This document shows, piece after piece, positions 1 through 11,693 of a stretch of 64,000 nt of DNA. Below the pieces are notes generated by a model. That model made no database searches and had not been told where the DNA came from. It saw nothing but the letters and a program-made list of their open reading frames with translations. Each line of letters starts with the position of its first letter. The stretch's first letter is position 1. A program made the translations under genes and the position numbers. Source of the stretch: Mycocentrospora acerina (lineage: Eukaryota > Ascomycota > Dothideomycetes > Pleosporales). The DNA lies in assembly GCA_022701365.1 (NCBI GenBank), contig JAKUHH010000143.1, positions 170,657 to 234,656 on the forward strand. Reading direction: 5' to 3'.

Positions 1-1250
1 GCCAGAACCTACGAAGCTTCGATGCAACTGCCGGATGGGACGTCGCCGATGACTTTGTCTGCAGCTGTACTTTCGAATATTGGCTGAAATTCTTTGCCGA
101 TTCGCTGATCCGGGCTTCACAAACTGAGATAATTAGCTCGACGGCTTCATCATCTCGACCCTCTGATGTTTTTAGCACAACTAGAACACTATCATCTCGT
201 ACTACCGATCCTCCGATGACGTTCGAAAAGATCTACGACGGCACTTCAGATCAAATTTCCCCTGTATATCCTAGTACAGGCTCTAGTACTGGTATGAGTG
301 GAAAGATTGTTCAGGTCAAACTTGAAGGTCAAACCATTCGTCAAGCCTGGGCAACAAACACAACCATTGTTGACCCTCGATATGAAGCGACTCTGCGGAA
401 GCTGGAAGAGTGGAGCCCCGACCGCAAATATGTTCCAAAAGACCCAGGCGCATTTACTGTATACCATGGAACAGCGGCGCATTTCGGAGCTTTGGCCTGG
501 CCTAATCAATGGAATGAATCAAAGATGAGCCTGGAACCCAGTACTGTTACTGATCAGATGAGTCCTCGAGGAATCGGCGTTGTATATACTACATTCAGCC
601 CACTCCGCGCGTTTCTCTGGGCATCTTTCAAAGAACACATGTATGCCAATACGCCCGCGCCAAATGACATGGATCGGTTGAATACAAACTGGACATCAGC
701 AGGGCAGACATTCACTGGCGTCGCCGTATTCTCTTTCAATGTTATACAACCTAAGCCTTCTTCGCCCCCAATGAATGCTTGCATAATTCCACAAGGAAAA
801 GAGCAGGCATGGCATGATACAGTCTCAGGGATGTCTCAGGGCAAGTCATGGGGTAACAACCTCGAACAGGCTTGGCAGCATATGTTGCCGCTTCATGCAT
901 CAACTGATATTAAGAGCTGGCCAGAAGTATTTCATTCAATGGAGTATGGCAGGCAGCGATCTTTTCTTGCTCCGTTCAAGACAAACATGTGGCGCACGTG
1001 TTGGTCAGGTCAAGGTGTCGACGCACTGAACTCCAAATATTACAACACAATGGCAATTACTTTCGTCAAGACGGCCCCCACTCTTCCGCAGCCAAATGAA
1101 TCTACTCCATTCCAAGTACCTCCAAAGAATGATGATGACAACGAGGACAAAGGAAAGGGAAAGGCGAAGGGCAAAGATAGGCTGAAGACTCTGACTAAGA
1201 GGATGTCACGTGTATTTAGTGGCAAAAGCGAGGGAAAGGTGAGAAAATGA
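1..1250 (+). CDS. Uncharacterised protein, 5'-partial; possible ADP-ribosyl-fold motif
   Basis: The reading frame is open from base 3 to the TGA ending at 1250 (415 visible residues), so the gene starts upstream; the internal ATG at 216 is probably not the true start. I do not recognise a named family. About residue 154 there is VYHGT, followed some 35 residues later by RGIGVVYTTFSPLRAFLWAS. This spacing of an H-G-T strand and a Y-T-T plus amphipathic helix recalls the histidine and tyrosine positions of the ADP-ribosyltransferase-like fold (PARP, DUF3990); this is inference. The C-terminal 50 residues are acidic then very Lys-rich (DDDNEDKGKGKAKGK) and look disordered. No signal peptide or membrane segment is visible in the part present. 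No intron is needed. The gene is real by length and codon pattern; function is open. Confidence 0.75.
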   Translation, partial: QNLRSFDATAGWDVADDFVCSCTFEYWLKFFADSLIRASQTEIISSTASSSRPSDVFSTTRTLSSRTTDPPMTFEKIYDGTSDQISPVYPSTGSSTGMSGKIVQVKLEGQTIRQAWATNTTIVDPRYEATLRKLEEWSPDRKYVPKDPGAFTVYHGTAAHFGALAWPNQWNESKMSLEPSTVTDQMSPRGIGVVYTTFSPLRAFLWASFKEHMYANTPAPNDMDRLNTNWTSAGQTFTGVAVFSFNVIQPKPSSPPMNACIIPQGKEQAWHDTVSGMSQGKSWGNNLEQAWQHMLPLHASTDIKSWPEVFHSMEYGRQRSFLAPFKTNMWRTCWSGQGVDALNSKYYNTMAITFVKTAPTLPQPNESTPFQVPPKNDDDNEDKGKGKAKGKDRLKTLTKRMSRVFSGKSEGKVRK

Positions 1251-2218
1251 TTAATGCGTGGTAGGGAATATTTGGATGCTAACTGGAGGTGACTTGCCAT
1301 GTGCGCTAAGAGAGCAACAGCCTAGCTGTATATCTTACGTCGAGAGGTATGGAACTTTTTTCGTGGATAGTCAGGTAATGGAAATGTGTAATCATATAAA
1401 TATCTGCCAAGAAATAATAGACATCCGACAATCAATGCTAAAAGTCCCCTCTTACATTCATATACAACTACGCCTATTCATGGGAGTGGTGTCACACATG
1501 ACAAAGCTACCCTTCGGCTCCATCCAAATCTCAAATGGCAGAATTTCAGGTTAATTTTTGGTGGCGTCATTATTTACCCTGCCATTACCGCTTAACTTTC
1601 TGGACAAGATGAGTACACACCAATTGATCCGAAAGCTCTCAATTACCGAACAACAATGCTCTACGCCTCATTAGAGTCCTAAGGTTTTGACCCCCTCAGA
1701 AGAAATGATCTTCTATTGCGTTTGACAATACCGGATATTAACAAATGTTGGATACCATGACTTAGAAGTTAAGCCACAGCCAGCACGGGGGATCGCTGGC
1801 CTCATGCTGAGGCTTATCAGAAGCTTAAAAATCAAAAACAAAGTTGATTTCGCGAATAGGATGCGACTCCGCAGACGCGCCACAGTCAGCCTTTGGAAGG
1901 CACACTCCAACAACGAGTCTGGTTCGTGAATTAAGCGATCAGCTGAGAAGTTTTATTTCTTTTTCCAGGAACTAGTGTGAACGCTATCTACGTCAAGATC
2001 GTCGCCCTGATTGGTCAACAATTCATGTCACTGCCAAGGGACCAAGGCTACTTCCCCTGGATACTACAATATAGTTGAACGTGTTTGCTGACGCGGTCAA
2101 AGAATTTTGGGGAATACGATACTCAAATTACGATTGGACTGCTCAGCCCCCTGAAGTTAAGATCGCGCACTTGTTTGCGATCTATCTTTCACTTCAGCAC
2201 TCTACTTGTCCACCTGCC
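1251..2218. other. Intergenic, no gene seen
   Basis: Only short, unsupported reading frames occur here. It holds the 3' flank of the preceding gene and the promoter side of the rhodopsin-like gene. I see no repeat or RNA gene. Confidence 0.6.
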
Positions 2219-4058
2219 ATGAAGAATAGTTCACTGTCAGGATCCGATGTATTGGTAAGCATGAGGTGCTCATTTTTGTGGGATGCCTAAAATACGGAAC
2301 GGGATTTTTGAAAATTTGCCGAATGTGAACTGCGGACATCTGACGCTTGCTGCCTAGGTTACACATGGGGTCCTGCTTACCATCGCGCTCGGTATGATAA
2401 TGGCGCGGTTTTACTTGCGATTCAGCATCCATCAAACTCGGAAGCTACTCGTGAGTGACCTGTTGATGAGTGCTGCGTGGTGCGCGGCCCTTGCCACAGC
2501 GAGCTTCGACATCGTGTTCAACAATAAAGGCGCATTAGAACCAGGCATCAATGTTACTTTGGAAAATTATGAAGCCTCGGTCGAGGATTTTGAGTACGTT
2601 GCAAAGGTGAGAGCAGTGAGCCAAGCTAGATCCAGGCGTGTTGTCTTCAAAGATGACCACTATTACATTTCATTACAGTGTTTTTAATCTATCACCCTAC
2701 GCCCTTCGGTTTTTTGCTCCATTGACACCTTTCCGTTTGGTTGGTATGTCTGTTATGCTGACAACAGCAGATGAGTTGGGCCGGCAACATTCCATTCTAC
2801 GCCGCTTTGTACCTGTGCAAGTTATCTCTCGTGGCCGTTTACATCCAATTATTTCCAATATTCATGGTTAAATTGCGAATCGCGCTGTGGCTATCGTTGG
2901 GCTACTGCGTCCTCACATTCTTGATCTCTCTCGCATTGCAGTTTTTCCTTTGTTGGCCATTAGAAAGAAATTGGTAAGGAGTTCTATGCCATATATGAAC
3001 CCTAACACTCCATTGCAAATTCTTTGAAAAAGAAGCTTACACACACATTCGTCTCTGCGCAGGCAAGTGTCCAGACCAGAAAGGTTGTGTAATTCTGACG
3101 TTCCGGCTCTGATTTTTCAAATTTGCTGGGCCTTACAATTCACTGGCAGCATTATCAGTAAGCTTCCCTATGATCCATACGCTTGAAATATCCTGTCGAA
3201 AAATTTGGAAGTTGCAGGGCAAGTGTATTTTTGAAAACTTAACCCTTTTGTCTCTCATCAACTGAAAATCGTCTCTACGTTACAGAGCTGCCAGACCAAC
3301 AAATACTAATTCGGGTCATGCAGTTTTCTCTCTCCCCTTCTTTATGATTTACAAAGTGCAGATGCGACCAGCGATGTTGGCTGGTGTCTACGCTGTCCTC
3401 TCATTAGGAGTTCTAGATATTTCCTTCTCCCTGGTCCGCTTTCTCACAGTACAGCTCACAAACGAAGGGGACTTCCGATCGTTTAGTCATATTGGTATGT
3501 TCGCTTTAACCTTCTTATCATTATGTACTCCACCCTCTCAATACTAAGCAAACAAGATGTAATCCAATTTGAGATCGATTCTCACCCTCCAAATTTGCAG
3601 TTCTTCAGCTCCTTTGCTCTACCAGTACTAACAACCATTTTTGTTTAGAATTCTGGTCTGCCCTCGACATGAATGTTGGTTTGATTGTAACCTGTCTCCC
3701 GTCTCTACGCCCATACCTTCGGCGTGACTTTAAATCATCGTCACCCGACAACTCGCTTCCAGAGAGTCATAGTCACGGTACTGGACAGAGTATTATCACG
3801 AACAAAAAGATAGCACCAGATCGTAATTCAATATGTTCGGAATATCATGGGCAATTCAAGGAGATTGTAAGTAACGAGGGAATCGAGATCAGAATAAGTG
3901 AGGAAATTCATGGCCACATCAATGTATTCGAGAACGATGCTCAGATTGAAGGAGGAAGAAAGGGAGAGAGTAGTAATCGAGGTAGAAACAGCTGGTCGGA
4001 TGATAGGATGAGTAACAAGAGCGACATAGAACTCATTCAACTCAAGAGTCCAACGTAG
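2219..4058 (+). CDS. Rhodopsin-like 7-TM integral membrane protein (SAT4/PTH11-type)
   Basis: Six exons: 2219-2254, 2358-2606, 2768-2973, 3063-3157, 3324-3494, 3649-4058, giving 388 residues, usual for this fungal family. Seven hydrophobic segments follow in order: VLLTIALGMIMARFYLRF after a short N-terminus; the LLVSDLLMSAAWCAAL stretch; FYAALYLCKLSLVAVYIQLF, which holds the family K-L-S-x-x-x-x-Y motif; a fourth ending LCWPLERNW; LIFQICWALQFTGSII; AGVYAVLSLGVLDISFSLV; and EFWSALDMNVGLIVTCLPSL, the family signature before RPYL. The C-terminal 110 residues are hydrophilic and likely cytosolic. The family includes PTH11-type surface receptors and many proteins of unknown role, so the ligand cannot be named. 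Donors and acceptors are canonical and give one open frame. The exon 4/5 junction leaves the fifth segment about four residues shorter than usual, so that boundary is the least certain. The start was chosen as the only ATG directly before the first donor. Confidence 0.85.
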
Positions 4059-5605
4059 ATGCAATAGATTGTACCATTGTTATTCAATAAGTTGGTGGTA
4101 GATATCAACACTTACCTTAAGTGTTCAGTAGTTCATACGTTGGAAATAAGCCTCAAAGTTGTAGTGCTTCATGTGCTTTATCTTTTCTGGGACAAGGTGA
4201 ATTGTGTTACTCTAATACTTCTAAACCATTTACCACTTGTCGAGAATCTGCATTGTGGTAAGAGCGTAACAATACCATTTGGCTGTCTTGAAGTTGACAT
4301 CAGCCATAAGCTTTAGATGCGGCTTAGATGATAGCCGAGGACTTACTATACTGAGGCTTCTAAAGTAATCTTATGTCTTCAAGTGATAATTTATATGTTA
4401 GTCTAATATATCGCTGCGGCAAATTTCGCCTGCATCTATGCTAAGCGCATTACAATTTCCCCCAAGGATACCACCATGGCAATGCATATTGCAAAAATTC
4501 TCAGTGACTTTATTCCAACTATTAACGAGCACAGGCCAAAGGTTGGAAGGTGAAATTCTCATGTTGGCAGGGTATTGGTCTTGCAGTTTACATAGTTAAC
4601 TGGCACATATCAAGGTGCTCGGCCCTTCAAAGTCTGGAAATAATAGTAAATTTACAGGATCGGAAAAGTGAGTATGATCTCTCAGGACTGTTTCCCTAAA
4701 TATTTTGTAGTGTACTCGATTCAGTACATAAGAATTCTTGCTATCATATTTTGATTTTCGACTGGTGAGTGTTGAATGTCACCTATATGCAAGGCTTGTC
4801 ATGCACGAACCGGGACGCCTTGTATCGAAGTGCTACGCGTAGCATGGGTTCGGATCTGCACAGATGGCGTTGAGCACTTCACTGAACATGTTTGAAGATG
4901 ACTCTATGGTAGGAGATAGCTAGATTTTATTAAATTCTAATGTATCCGTTTTTTGAAAAGTTCTCGTTTAGAAAAATCCAAAAATCTCTCCATTGTATGC
5001 GAATTTATTAAATCTTCCACAGCTAAATGCCTAATCATTTCGCGATGTGTATTCCACATCCTAGGCACTCTAGTATACACGTAATTTTGGGATTTAAATG
5101 AAGCAAGAGAACTTTTTTATTGAATCATTTTTGAAAGCTTGTTCAAAACGAGTACTGGAGGCCTAACTCTTCTGTAAATGACGGCCATTATGAGACCAGG
5201 CGGGCCGTTGCAACAGGATTGCGGCGCGACAAGCTATAGACATGCCAAGCCGGTATCCGGCCCTAAGCATCCCATCATATAGGTCTTAGCTCCTTCCTCA
5301 TGAGTTTTTCGGCAGCTATGAAGAAATCAGGCCGCTCCTTGATGCACGGGCGCTTGTGTCTGGTGTTCTGTATGCTAAGCTTCTTGCCAAGTGAGGGTCT
5401 GGCCCATCTGACCCATATTTCCCTGTGGCGTAGTGAATTCTGCCCTTTTTCCACAGCTTTTCTACTTCAAGTTAAAATTGTTTCTCCTTCTAATGTCCAC
5501 TTCAACACAGCGTCGCTCCTTAAATTCTACGACTAACGTCTACGCTACACTACACTCTTTCTCATCTCATGCCTGCCGTACTTTTCTCTTTCACTTGACA
5601 TCATC
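4059..5605. other. Intergenic, no gene seen
   Basis: Contains only short shadow frames. A small GC-rich patch lies near 5190-5260. The last 60 bases before the next gene are pyrimidine-rich (CT-rich), typical of a fungal core promoter or leader. Confidence 0.6.
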
Positions 5606-6421
5606 ATGCGTATCTTGCTTTGGATGAGCCAGTTCCTTCTGGCTAGTGTCAAGTTTGTATACGCAACCACCAACAAATCTTCAGGCGTTGTGGAGGTGGA
5701 TTTGGTTTTCCCACGGAACGAGATATATGCGCCCACCGATGTTCTCCCTATTATCTTCGGTTTCCAGAATACTGAGCTTGTGCCGTTTCTCGGCTTGACA
5801 CTCTACTACCAAATCTGGGACTGGAACAGCATGTCCAACCTTATCGAAAGCCGGTCCGTTGAACTGAGGTGGGCCACTTATTCCAGCAGTGATCCTTTCT
5901 TCGAGGCCACTTATACTGCACGATTTGAAAGAGAGGGTACCTGGATGCTCAAATGGACCTTAGGAAGGAGTAGCTGCACCGAAAAATCTGTTTCATCGAG
6001 CTTCGGTCCAAACCTTTTCCAGAACAGCACTACTACCGCTACAATCTTCACTACCAAGAACTTAGGCCAGGATATCGATCTCATTGCGGCTACAATGAAC
6101 GAAAATTGCGACGAAACTATGGGGATTGCAATCAACCTCACTGACACTATGAAAGCTTACGCTAGCTGGTACGGTGGCGAAAGCTGTGCCGCGGTGGCAC
6201 CCTATGTTCCCACACCAAGCCCCTGCCATGCCAAGATCAATTCTGCCGCTGCTGCTAGTATTTCTGCCTCACTGGATGCTAAGATATGTAGAATTACTTC
6301 TAGTCCAACTTATCATGGCTGCCCCGGGGATGAATTCAAAGGCGCCGCTCAGCAACTAGCTGTTGGAATTGTGGTAGTTGTGTTAGTCACCCTTAGCGCT
6401 CTAGGGTCAGTTATAATTTAA
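5606..6421 (+). CDS. Secreted or surface-anchored DUF7136-type protein
   Basis: A single-exon gene of 271 residues. The N-terminus MRILLWMSQFLLASVKFVYA is a good signal peptide with likely cleavage after AYA-like VYA. The start of the mature protein, VEVDLVFPRNEIYAPTDVLP, matches what I know of the DUF7136 family of fungal secreted proteins. The middle has several cysteines and N-glycosylation sequons (NSTT, NLTD). The last 22 residues (QLAVGIVVVVLVTLSALGSV) are hydrophobic with no basic tail after them, so the protein is either GPI-anchored or tail-anchored at the outer face; a small-residue GAA just before it could serve as an omega site. The molecular function of the family is unknown to me. 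The upstream leader is CT-rich. Divergent or operon-like partners are not apparent. Confidence 0.8.
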   Translation: MRILLWMSQFLLASVKFVYATTNKSSGVVEVDLVFPRNEIYAPTDVLPIIFGFQNTELVPFLGLTLYYQIWDWNSMSNLIESRSVELRWATYSSSDPFFEATYTARFEREGTWMLKWTLGRSSCTEKSVSSSFGPNLFQNSTTTATIFTTKNLGQDIDLIAATMNENCDETMGIAINLTDTMKAYASWYGGESCAAVAPYVPTPSPCHAKINSAAAASISASLDAKICRITSSPTYHGCPGDEFKGAAQQLAVGIVVVVLVTLSALGSVII

Positions 6422-6540
6422 ATCCCTGGCTTTATAGTTTGTCATCAATCTCCAAACCCGAATAGTACATGTTAGTGCATCTTTTTGTTGTCAGGACACA
6501 GCTCTATTCCACTATGCCATGCAAGCCAAAAAGGTACTAT

Positions 6541-6560
6541 GATCTATCATCTGATAGATC
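6541..6560. repeat. 9-bp perfect palindrome, 2-nt loop
   Basis: GATCTATCA and TGATAGATC face each other across TC. Flanking CTATTCCA (near 6505) and TGGAATAG (near 6563) extend it into a larger imperfect foldback. Confidence 0.6.
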
Positions 6561-6927
6561 CTGGAATAGAACAGTACATATCCTCAGGTTGAACCACTTC
6601 CTGACATTTGTTTACTTTAGTACATATCATGCAAATTTTACTTTTCCTTCTCGATCTAGTTGTTCGCATGCGACAATTAAGAGGAAGACAGACACCACGA
6701 CAATACCGAGCGAAAGTCTTCATTTATCCAGTAGTTACAAGGTATCAGCACTCATAGCTATCATTTCAAATGAAGGCGAGTCTACAACGCCGTGTCAGGT
6801 GCCGCGATAGTTTCTGTAAAAGGCAATTACCAAGCTCCCAGAAATGGAAGGTAACTGATCTTATTGGCATTTACAGAATGTTCGTGAAATGTGGTCTCGG
6901 CAATATTCGTAGTTAATAGGCGTGTGA

Positions 6928-6968
6928 TTATCTCATGAATCAGTTGGAGCGTCTGATTCATGAGATAA
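6928..6968. repeat. 16-bp perfect inverted repeat with 9-nt loop
   Basis: Left arm TTATCTCATGAATCAG (6928-6943) and right arm CTGATTCATGAGATAA (6953-6968) are exact reverse complements, separated by TTGGAGCGT. The core contains TCATGA. It lies 500 bp downstream of the DUF7136 gene in otherwise featureless DNA; it could be a stem-loop, a dyad protein site or a fossil of a small element. Confidence 0.85.
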
Positions 6969-9523
6969 GCAGATTACACATTCTTTGTTACCTGGAATGA
7001 CAGGAGTAAAACCCAGTAGCGAATGATCAGGTCAATCATTGGCTGAGAAAGTGGAACGAGAGAGGTCTCCGCCAAAAGAAAAACAGTTTCTGAGGGGAGT
7101 ATTTCGCACATGAGTCAGGCTTGTTTGTGATGGCTGAAAATTTACTGAACAAGTTCTTTGCTTATACTCCGAGAGTTTTAATGCTTTGCAGATTTCTCTT
7201 GCTTTATGGTTTCTTGCATTTCAGTTCACTGCCCATAACTATTCTGAATCGAGTTGGCTCTGTAGCCTTTTAAGACATTTTGCCTCAGCGAGCACTGTCT
7301 TGCAATTTTCACTTCATCCTTTATCGATCCTGTTTGATGGGCTTGTTAGTGGCACTGCTTCCTTGAAAGCCTCCTTGATTGCCTCAACTACTTTGTCCAC
7401 ATATATATTGTGAGCGAATTCTAATTCGTTATGGTGTGTTTCCACGCTTTATTAGGTCGATAGCGTTACTGGTGTTGGTTCTCTTTCGACCTCATCTGGC
7501 CTGCGATCGATTTCTAGTGGTAACAATTGGTTGCATTTATGCAGCTTTCTAATTCATCCTGTTCCTTCAAGACGTGTCTTTTTTTGTATCCTTTGTGATT
7601 CTCTTTCGTAGTGTCTCCGTGACTGGGTGGTAGTATGGTCACAATTACAGGCGCAGTATGTCTGTTGACACTTCTCTGATGCACAATAATGGTGCGGCTA
7701 TTTGGGCTTGTACATAGCGGCGTGGTATACAAAGCATATTTCTGTCTTCTGCAATAAGTACTTGAGATAATCGTAACGTACACTCGGTTTAGATTAATCT
7801 TTCTAAAGTTGAAGCTTCCCGTAAAAAAGTGCACATTCCGCACATACGTATTATCGCACATCAAAACGACACCATGCAGTAGATGAACACAAAGAAGCTT
7901 ATGAAAACTCGATTCTCGGCAATCTTAACTTTTTCTTAACAGTATTGTTACATGATTTTTCTACACATTAAGATAGAATCAGTAAAAGACCAGTAACATA
8001 GCCGTAAAGCAGCCTGACGAGAGCAAGAACTAATTCTACTCAAGAAATATCATATTTAGAACGGTGATTACGGCCAAGCAGCTTTCATAATGAATACTCC
8101 CAGCCATTCTCTTGCATTATGCCAAGTCTTGAAATGCTAAATGTTCCGGTATCATCTAGGGTCAACAGAGAAATGATTACTTTAACAATGAAATCTACTA
8201 AAACCTACAGAGGTATTACAATATTATCAGATGGTGTAGCTTAGAGGAATATTCAGAGGAAGGAGGTTAAGCACTGAATGAAATTTGTAATACATTTATA
8301 CGATCGCTTTGGGTCAATGTGAAATTTTTGTTGCTATTCAGAGCTATCACACACCAGAACAGGAGGAATATCTAGGCTTAGGAAATATATGTTCGTTTCC
8401 AATGGCTTCATAGTGTATTAAAAGATAACCATAAAACGTACAAGCTGTAACGCAGGCTCTTCCTGTAACTTGGAACTTTCAACGTGCCACCTTGAGAAGT
8501 AGTTAGTATATTTAATAGGATCAAGAGCACATAAATATTCTATGCTCACCCGTTGCTTGTTCGTGTCTGTAGTGATATGTCCTGTGCCGACATGACCACC
8601 CTGGGGATCTTCAAGAATGATTGTGCTGTGCATTTCTGGATCTGCTGGACTTTCGTGATCTAAGGATCTGGTGTCGTCAATAGGAAAAACTTTACTCTTC
8701 TATGGGCTACAAACGTGATGACAACTTTCTGGACCCTACTCGCTTGATTGGAGGAAAGTAATTTGTTGCCTGAAAGTGCGCTGGCAACCCTATTTATTGT
8801 ATCGTTTAGGTAGATTTGATCAACCGAATCAACAGACCGCCTGATTCCGGCGTGTCGGATCTCGATAGCAACGTGTATTGAAACCTGACGGCCAGCGACA
8901 GCAACATTTCTCATGAATCGGGTGGTCATATTGGCTGACATGGTAGGTTGGTATAGGACTCGAAAGACAGTTCAGTATATAAATGAAAAGAAGAAGAATG
9001 TTCAAACGGAAATAGCAGGTAAGGAATATGTGTTGAGTAATTGATAATGGTTGTGAAGATGAGTTTGGCTCGAGCTTAGTCTGTTTATATAACATTATAG
9101 GTCACCCGCTTTGCCGCTATTTGCCTTTCCGAGACAACCCTACAAGTGTGTATTAAGCGCTAGTAATGGTTACGCCGCATCCCGAATGTTTTATCCTGAC
9201 CAATTGTTAGATTTATGATCTCGCAGTTTCATTGGACGTCCTTGGCGTTATCATATTGCTGAGCGCGTAACTGTGCCTCATTTTGAAAGTCTTGCCCTCC
9301 CAATCATTAGCCACGCGCCTTCTTAGCACAGAAAAAACGTCCTCAGCCTCATGATAAATTTTTAGTGCATGTTAATATATCCACACCTGAGACACTCTTT
9401 AAGTTTCTTCCTAATCCGACTGATGCTAGCGCACACCAATTTACTCTTTGGATTCGTTGATGTATGAATCGGAGAACCATCTTTTTTTGTTGATGACTAC
9501 ATTTTGCAATAAAAGTGCTGTAA

Positions 9524-10696
9524 TCATGTACTATGTTGTAAATAAGGGTGCAACAATGCTTCCGACGCCGTCGGTCTCTTGTCAGGGTCAATAACAAGTA
9601 AACATTCAATGAAGTCCAACAAGTCTGATGGTACTGGAGGATCTGGGATATGTTGCAGCTCCTCGCGCCAGGTGAGTCGATCAATGAGCTTCATATTACC
9701 ACTCGAATGGTTCATGACTGCTAGTTTTTTGGCAAACTCAAACTCTTCTTTGTACTGGCGATTGATAGGCGGACCTAGTGGGCCAACGAGACATATGATT
9801 TTCGCAATGCACCATGCCTCTGCATGGCCTTCGATGATCTTATCTCCAGTACCAAAGAGGCCAAGGGGTGATAATTTCGTTGTCAACTGTCAAATCAGTA
9901 TTTTCTCCCACAAAGATAGGGGCGAGGACGAACTGTTACAGCAAGAGACCATACATCTGAAGCGTGTCGACATGGATACCCTTGCCAAATCTCTGGCGCT
10001 CTACATGGCAGACATTGAGCACGTTGTTTGGTAAAGTTATCCTTAATCACTTTAAATATGAGAGTTAGTTATAATCGTAAGATTTGGAGTAGCACTTGCT
10101 GTTCCCCAGATCCCCTAACTTTGCGACTGGTTGGCTCCCGTCGATATGGGAGATGAAAATATTATTTGGACTGATATCTAGACACATTAGTATTATTTAG
10201 GGATAGTTAATAGGTGGTATTACCTGTATGAACAGCATCGAGGGTCTTCAAAACATCAAGTGCTGATAAAACCCCACGAGACACGGCCTTTGGCAGCTTC
10301 GGATTACTTCGAAACTCTGGCGCAGTTACTGCTCGTAGGTCATGATCCATCCACTCAAATACTAAACATGGGGGGTCATCGTGAGACTCTTTTAACTCCA
10401 CGGTATCGTACAAAGCTCGTATATATGGGCTTGATGCGATCTCATTGATCCTATAATTGCGGTATTCGCGCCTTAGGCACATCTTTTCGTTATCAGTCGC
10501 TGCTGATTTAACCATAGCCCTTTAAAAATAGTAAGTGATGGAACCCAGATTTTATGTTTACAAGGACTAACCATTTTGCTTGAGTAGAAGGGCCAGATAA
10601 AATCTTAGCTTTAAAGACAGTGGAGCCTTTCAACGAATGCATAAGCTCATAGTTTCCTTTAGCTCCGCGAAGGATTTGCCCTATACGTAGTGCCAT
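9524..10696 (-). CDS. Small SRPK-like protein kinase
   Basis: Five exons on the minus strand: 10696-10572, 10519-10224, 10177-10100, 10049-9934, 9886-9524, giving 325 residues. The N-lobe lysine is in AMVKSA (about residue 46). The catalytic loop is HTDISPNN (139-146), the metal-binding motif is the GDLG variant of DFG (162-165), and the APE equivalent is RAPE (183-186). The segment DVWSLAVT then LTTKLSPLGLFG and the tail DPDKRPTASEALLHPYL close the C-lobe. HTD and GDLG variants are typical of a group of short fungal kinases related to CMGC/SRPK; targets are unknown. The third intron uses a GC donor (GCAAGT at 10099) and an AG acceptor at 10050; with it the protein runs NMIKDNFTKQRAQ in frame, whereas the nearby GT donor breaks the frame. 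It lies alone between long intergenic stretches. Confidence 0.85.
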
Positions 10697-11693
10697 GAAC
10701 ACGAAAAAGTAGGGAAGCAGAAGGAGGTGTGTTTGTGTACAAAGTGTTGGAGACCCTCTGATAGTGTAGCGGCGTGGTCCTTGGCAACGCCATAAAGCTT
10801 TGACCCAGCATTATGACCACGCTAGTCCGGAGAGAGGAAAACCTTCCATTCCATAGCAGCCCAGTGACTCCGTCATCACAAGCGCGTAGCATGTTCCCTT
10901 TTTTTGTGACTGTTGCAGGGTATTAGCAGCAACCCATTTCCATGAGGTGCACTGTCAACTTGCCTGTGTTGCTATATACGATAAGAAAGCTCGGCCCTCA
11001 TTCGAGCAATGTACTGGCAGACCATGTTTCAGGTCACCCTATATCATTAGTAGTTCTCGAACATACTTCGTGTATGCAACTATTAGGACGGGTTTATCTG
11101 TAGAATTTGTTCTTTATCACGACTATTTCGCCAGTTTCCTTCACATTCTACATGTGTTACTATGCTTGCCCTTCTATCTGAAACCGCTTTGTTTATGTGA
11201 AGGGAATTAATTCATACAAATATTATTCACTACTCTTGTATGAAAAGGCCAAGACATTGTTAACTTTTCCCCCAGTAGAAGATTAAGATAAAAAGTAAAC
11301 TTCAAAAGCTTTTCGTCATTATGTTATAGCTTTCTGATGATACGATTTGACTCTTACAAAGTGAACTTGGCTCTATCCTAGGTCAGCAGGCTTGTAGATT
11401 GCCTGCAGGACGTTTTCTTCACATGCGCCACATGTCTTCAAGTGGTGCTTCTTGATCGCCTCGTGGACCAGTTTGAAGGTATTTCTGCTGTGTTGGCCTT
11501 CTATAGCTCTCACAACGTAGGCAACAGGAGTTCCACTGATCATGATACCTTTGTCATAAACATGCGTTACGAACGGCACGACCGCGAAGATTTAGTGGTT
11601 GAGCATGGAGAGAGAAGCGCCATCTGAAAAGCCATAGACGAGTCTTTATTCACTGCTAAAGCATCCAAATTTGCTTCTATTATTAAAATACAA
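10697..11693. other. Intergenic, mostly featureless
   Basis: Promoter side of the kinase gene and 3' flank of the J-domain gene. It contains only the weak short frame listed next. Confidence 0.5.
11373..11543 (-). CDS. Possible small protein, unrecognised
   Basis: A 56-residue frame starting at ATG 11543 and ending with TAG at 11373. It has a mixed composition with two cysteines spaced CGAC near the C-terminus. The frame stays open upstream of that ATG for 15 more codons, so it could be the last exon of a spliced gene. I recognise no family. It lies 150 bp downstream of the J-domain gene on the same strand. It may be a chance frame. Confidence 0.2.
   Translation of the reverse strand: MISGTPVAYVVRAIEGQHSRNTFKLVHEAIKKHHLKTCGACEENVLQAIYKPADLG

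Larger units (their letters stand above)
6422..9523. other. Long intergenic interval, no supported gene
   Basis: About 3.1 kb with only short frames, none with a recognisable family or plausible splicing. It holds two perfect palindromes listed separately. A minus-strand frame starting at 8941 (RNVAVAG near its start) was examined and rejected as a gene. Confidence 0.5.

Noticed and set aside
1258..1554. 98-codon frame after the first gene
   Set aside because: No recognisable content and no alternative start or splicing support.
4800..4860. Possible tRNA (GGGTTCGGATC-like arm)
   Set aside because: No acceptor stem or anticodon arm can be folded around it.
8660..8941. Minus-strand frame beginning with RNVAVAG
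   Set aside because: The start recalls NmrA/isoflavone-reductase N-termini, but the glycine motif and everything after it are absent, and no exon restores it.
10050..10099. Kinase regarded as a frameshifted pseudogene
   Set aside because: The frame problem disappears with a GC-AG intron, and the resulting junction matches the kinase family.
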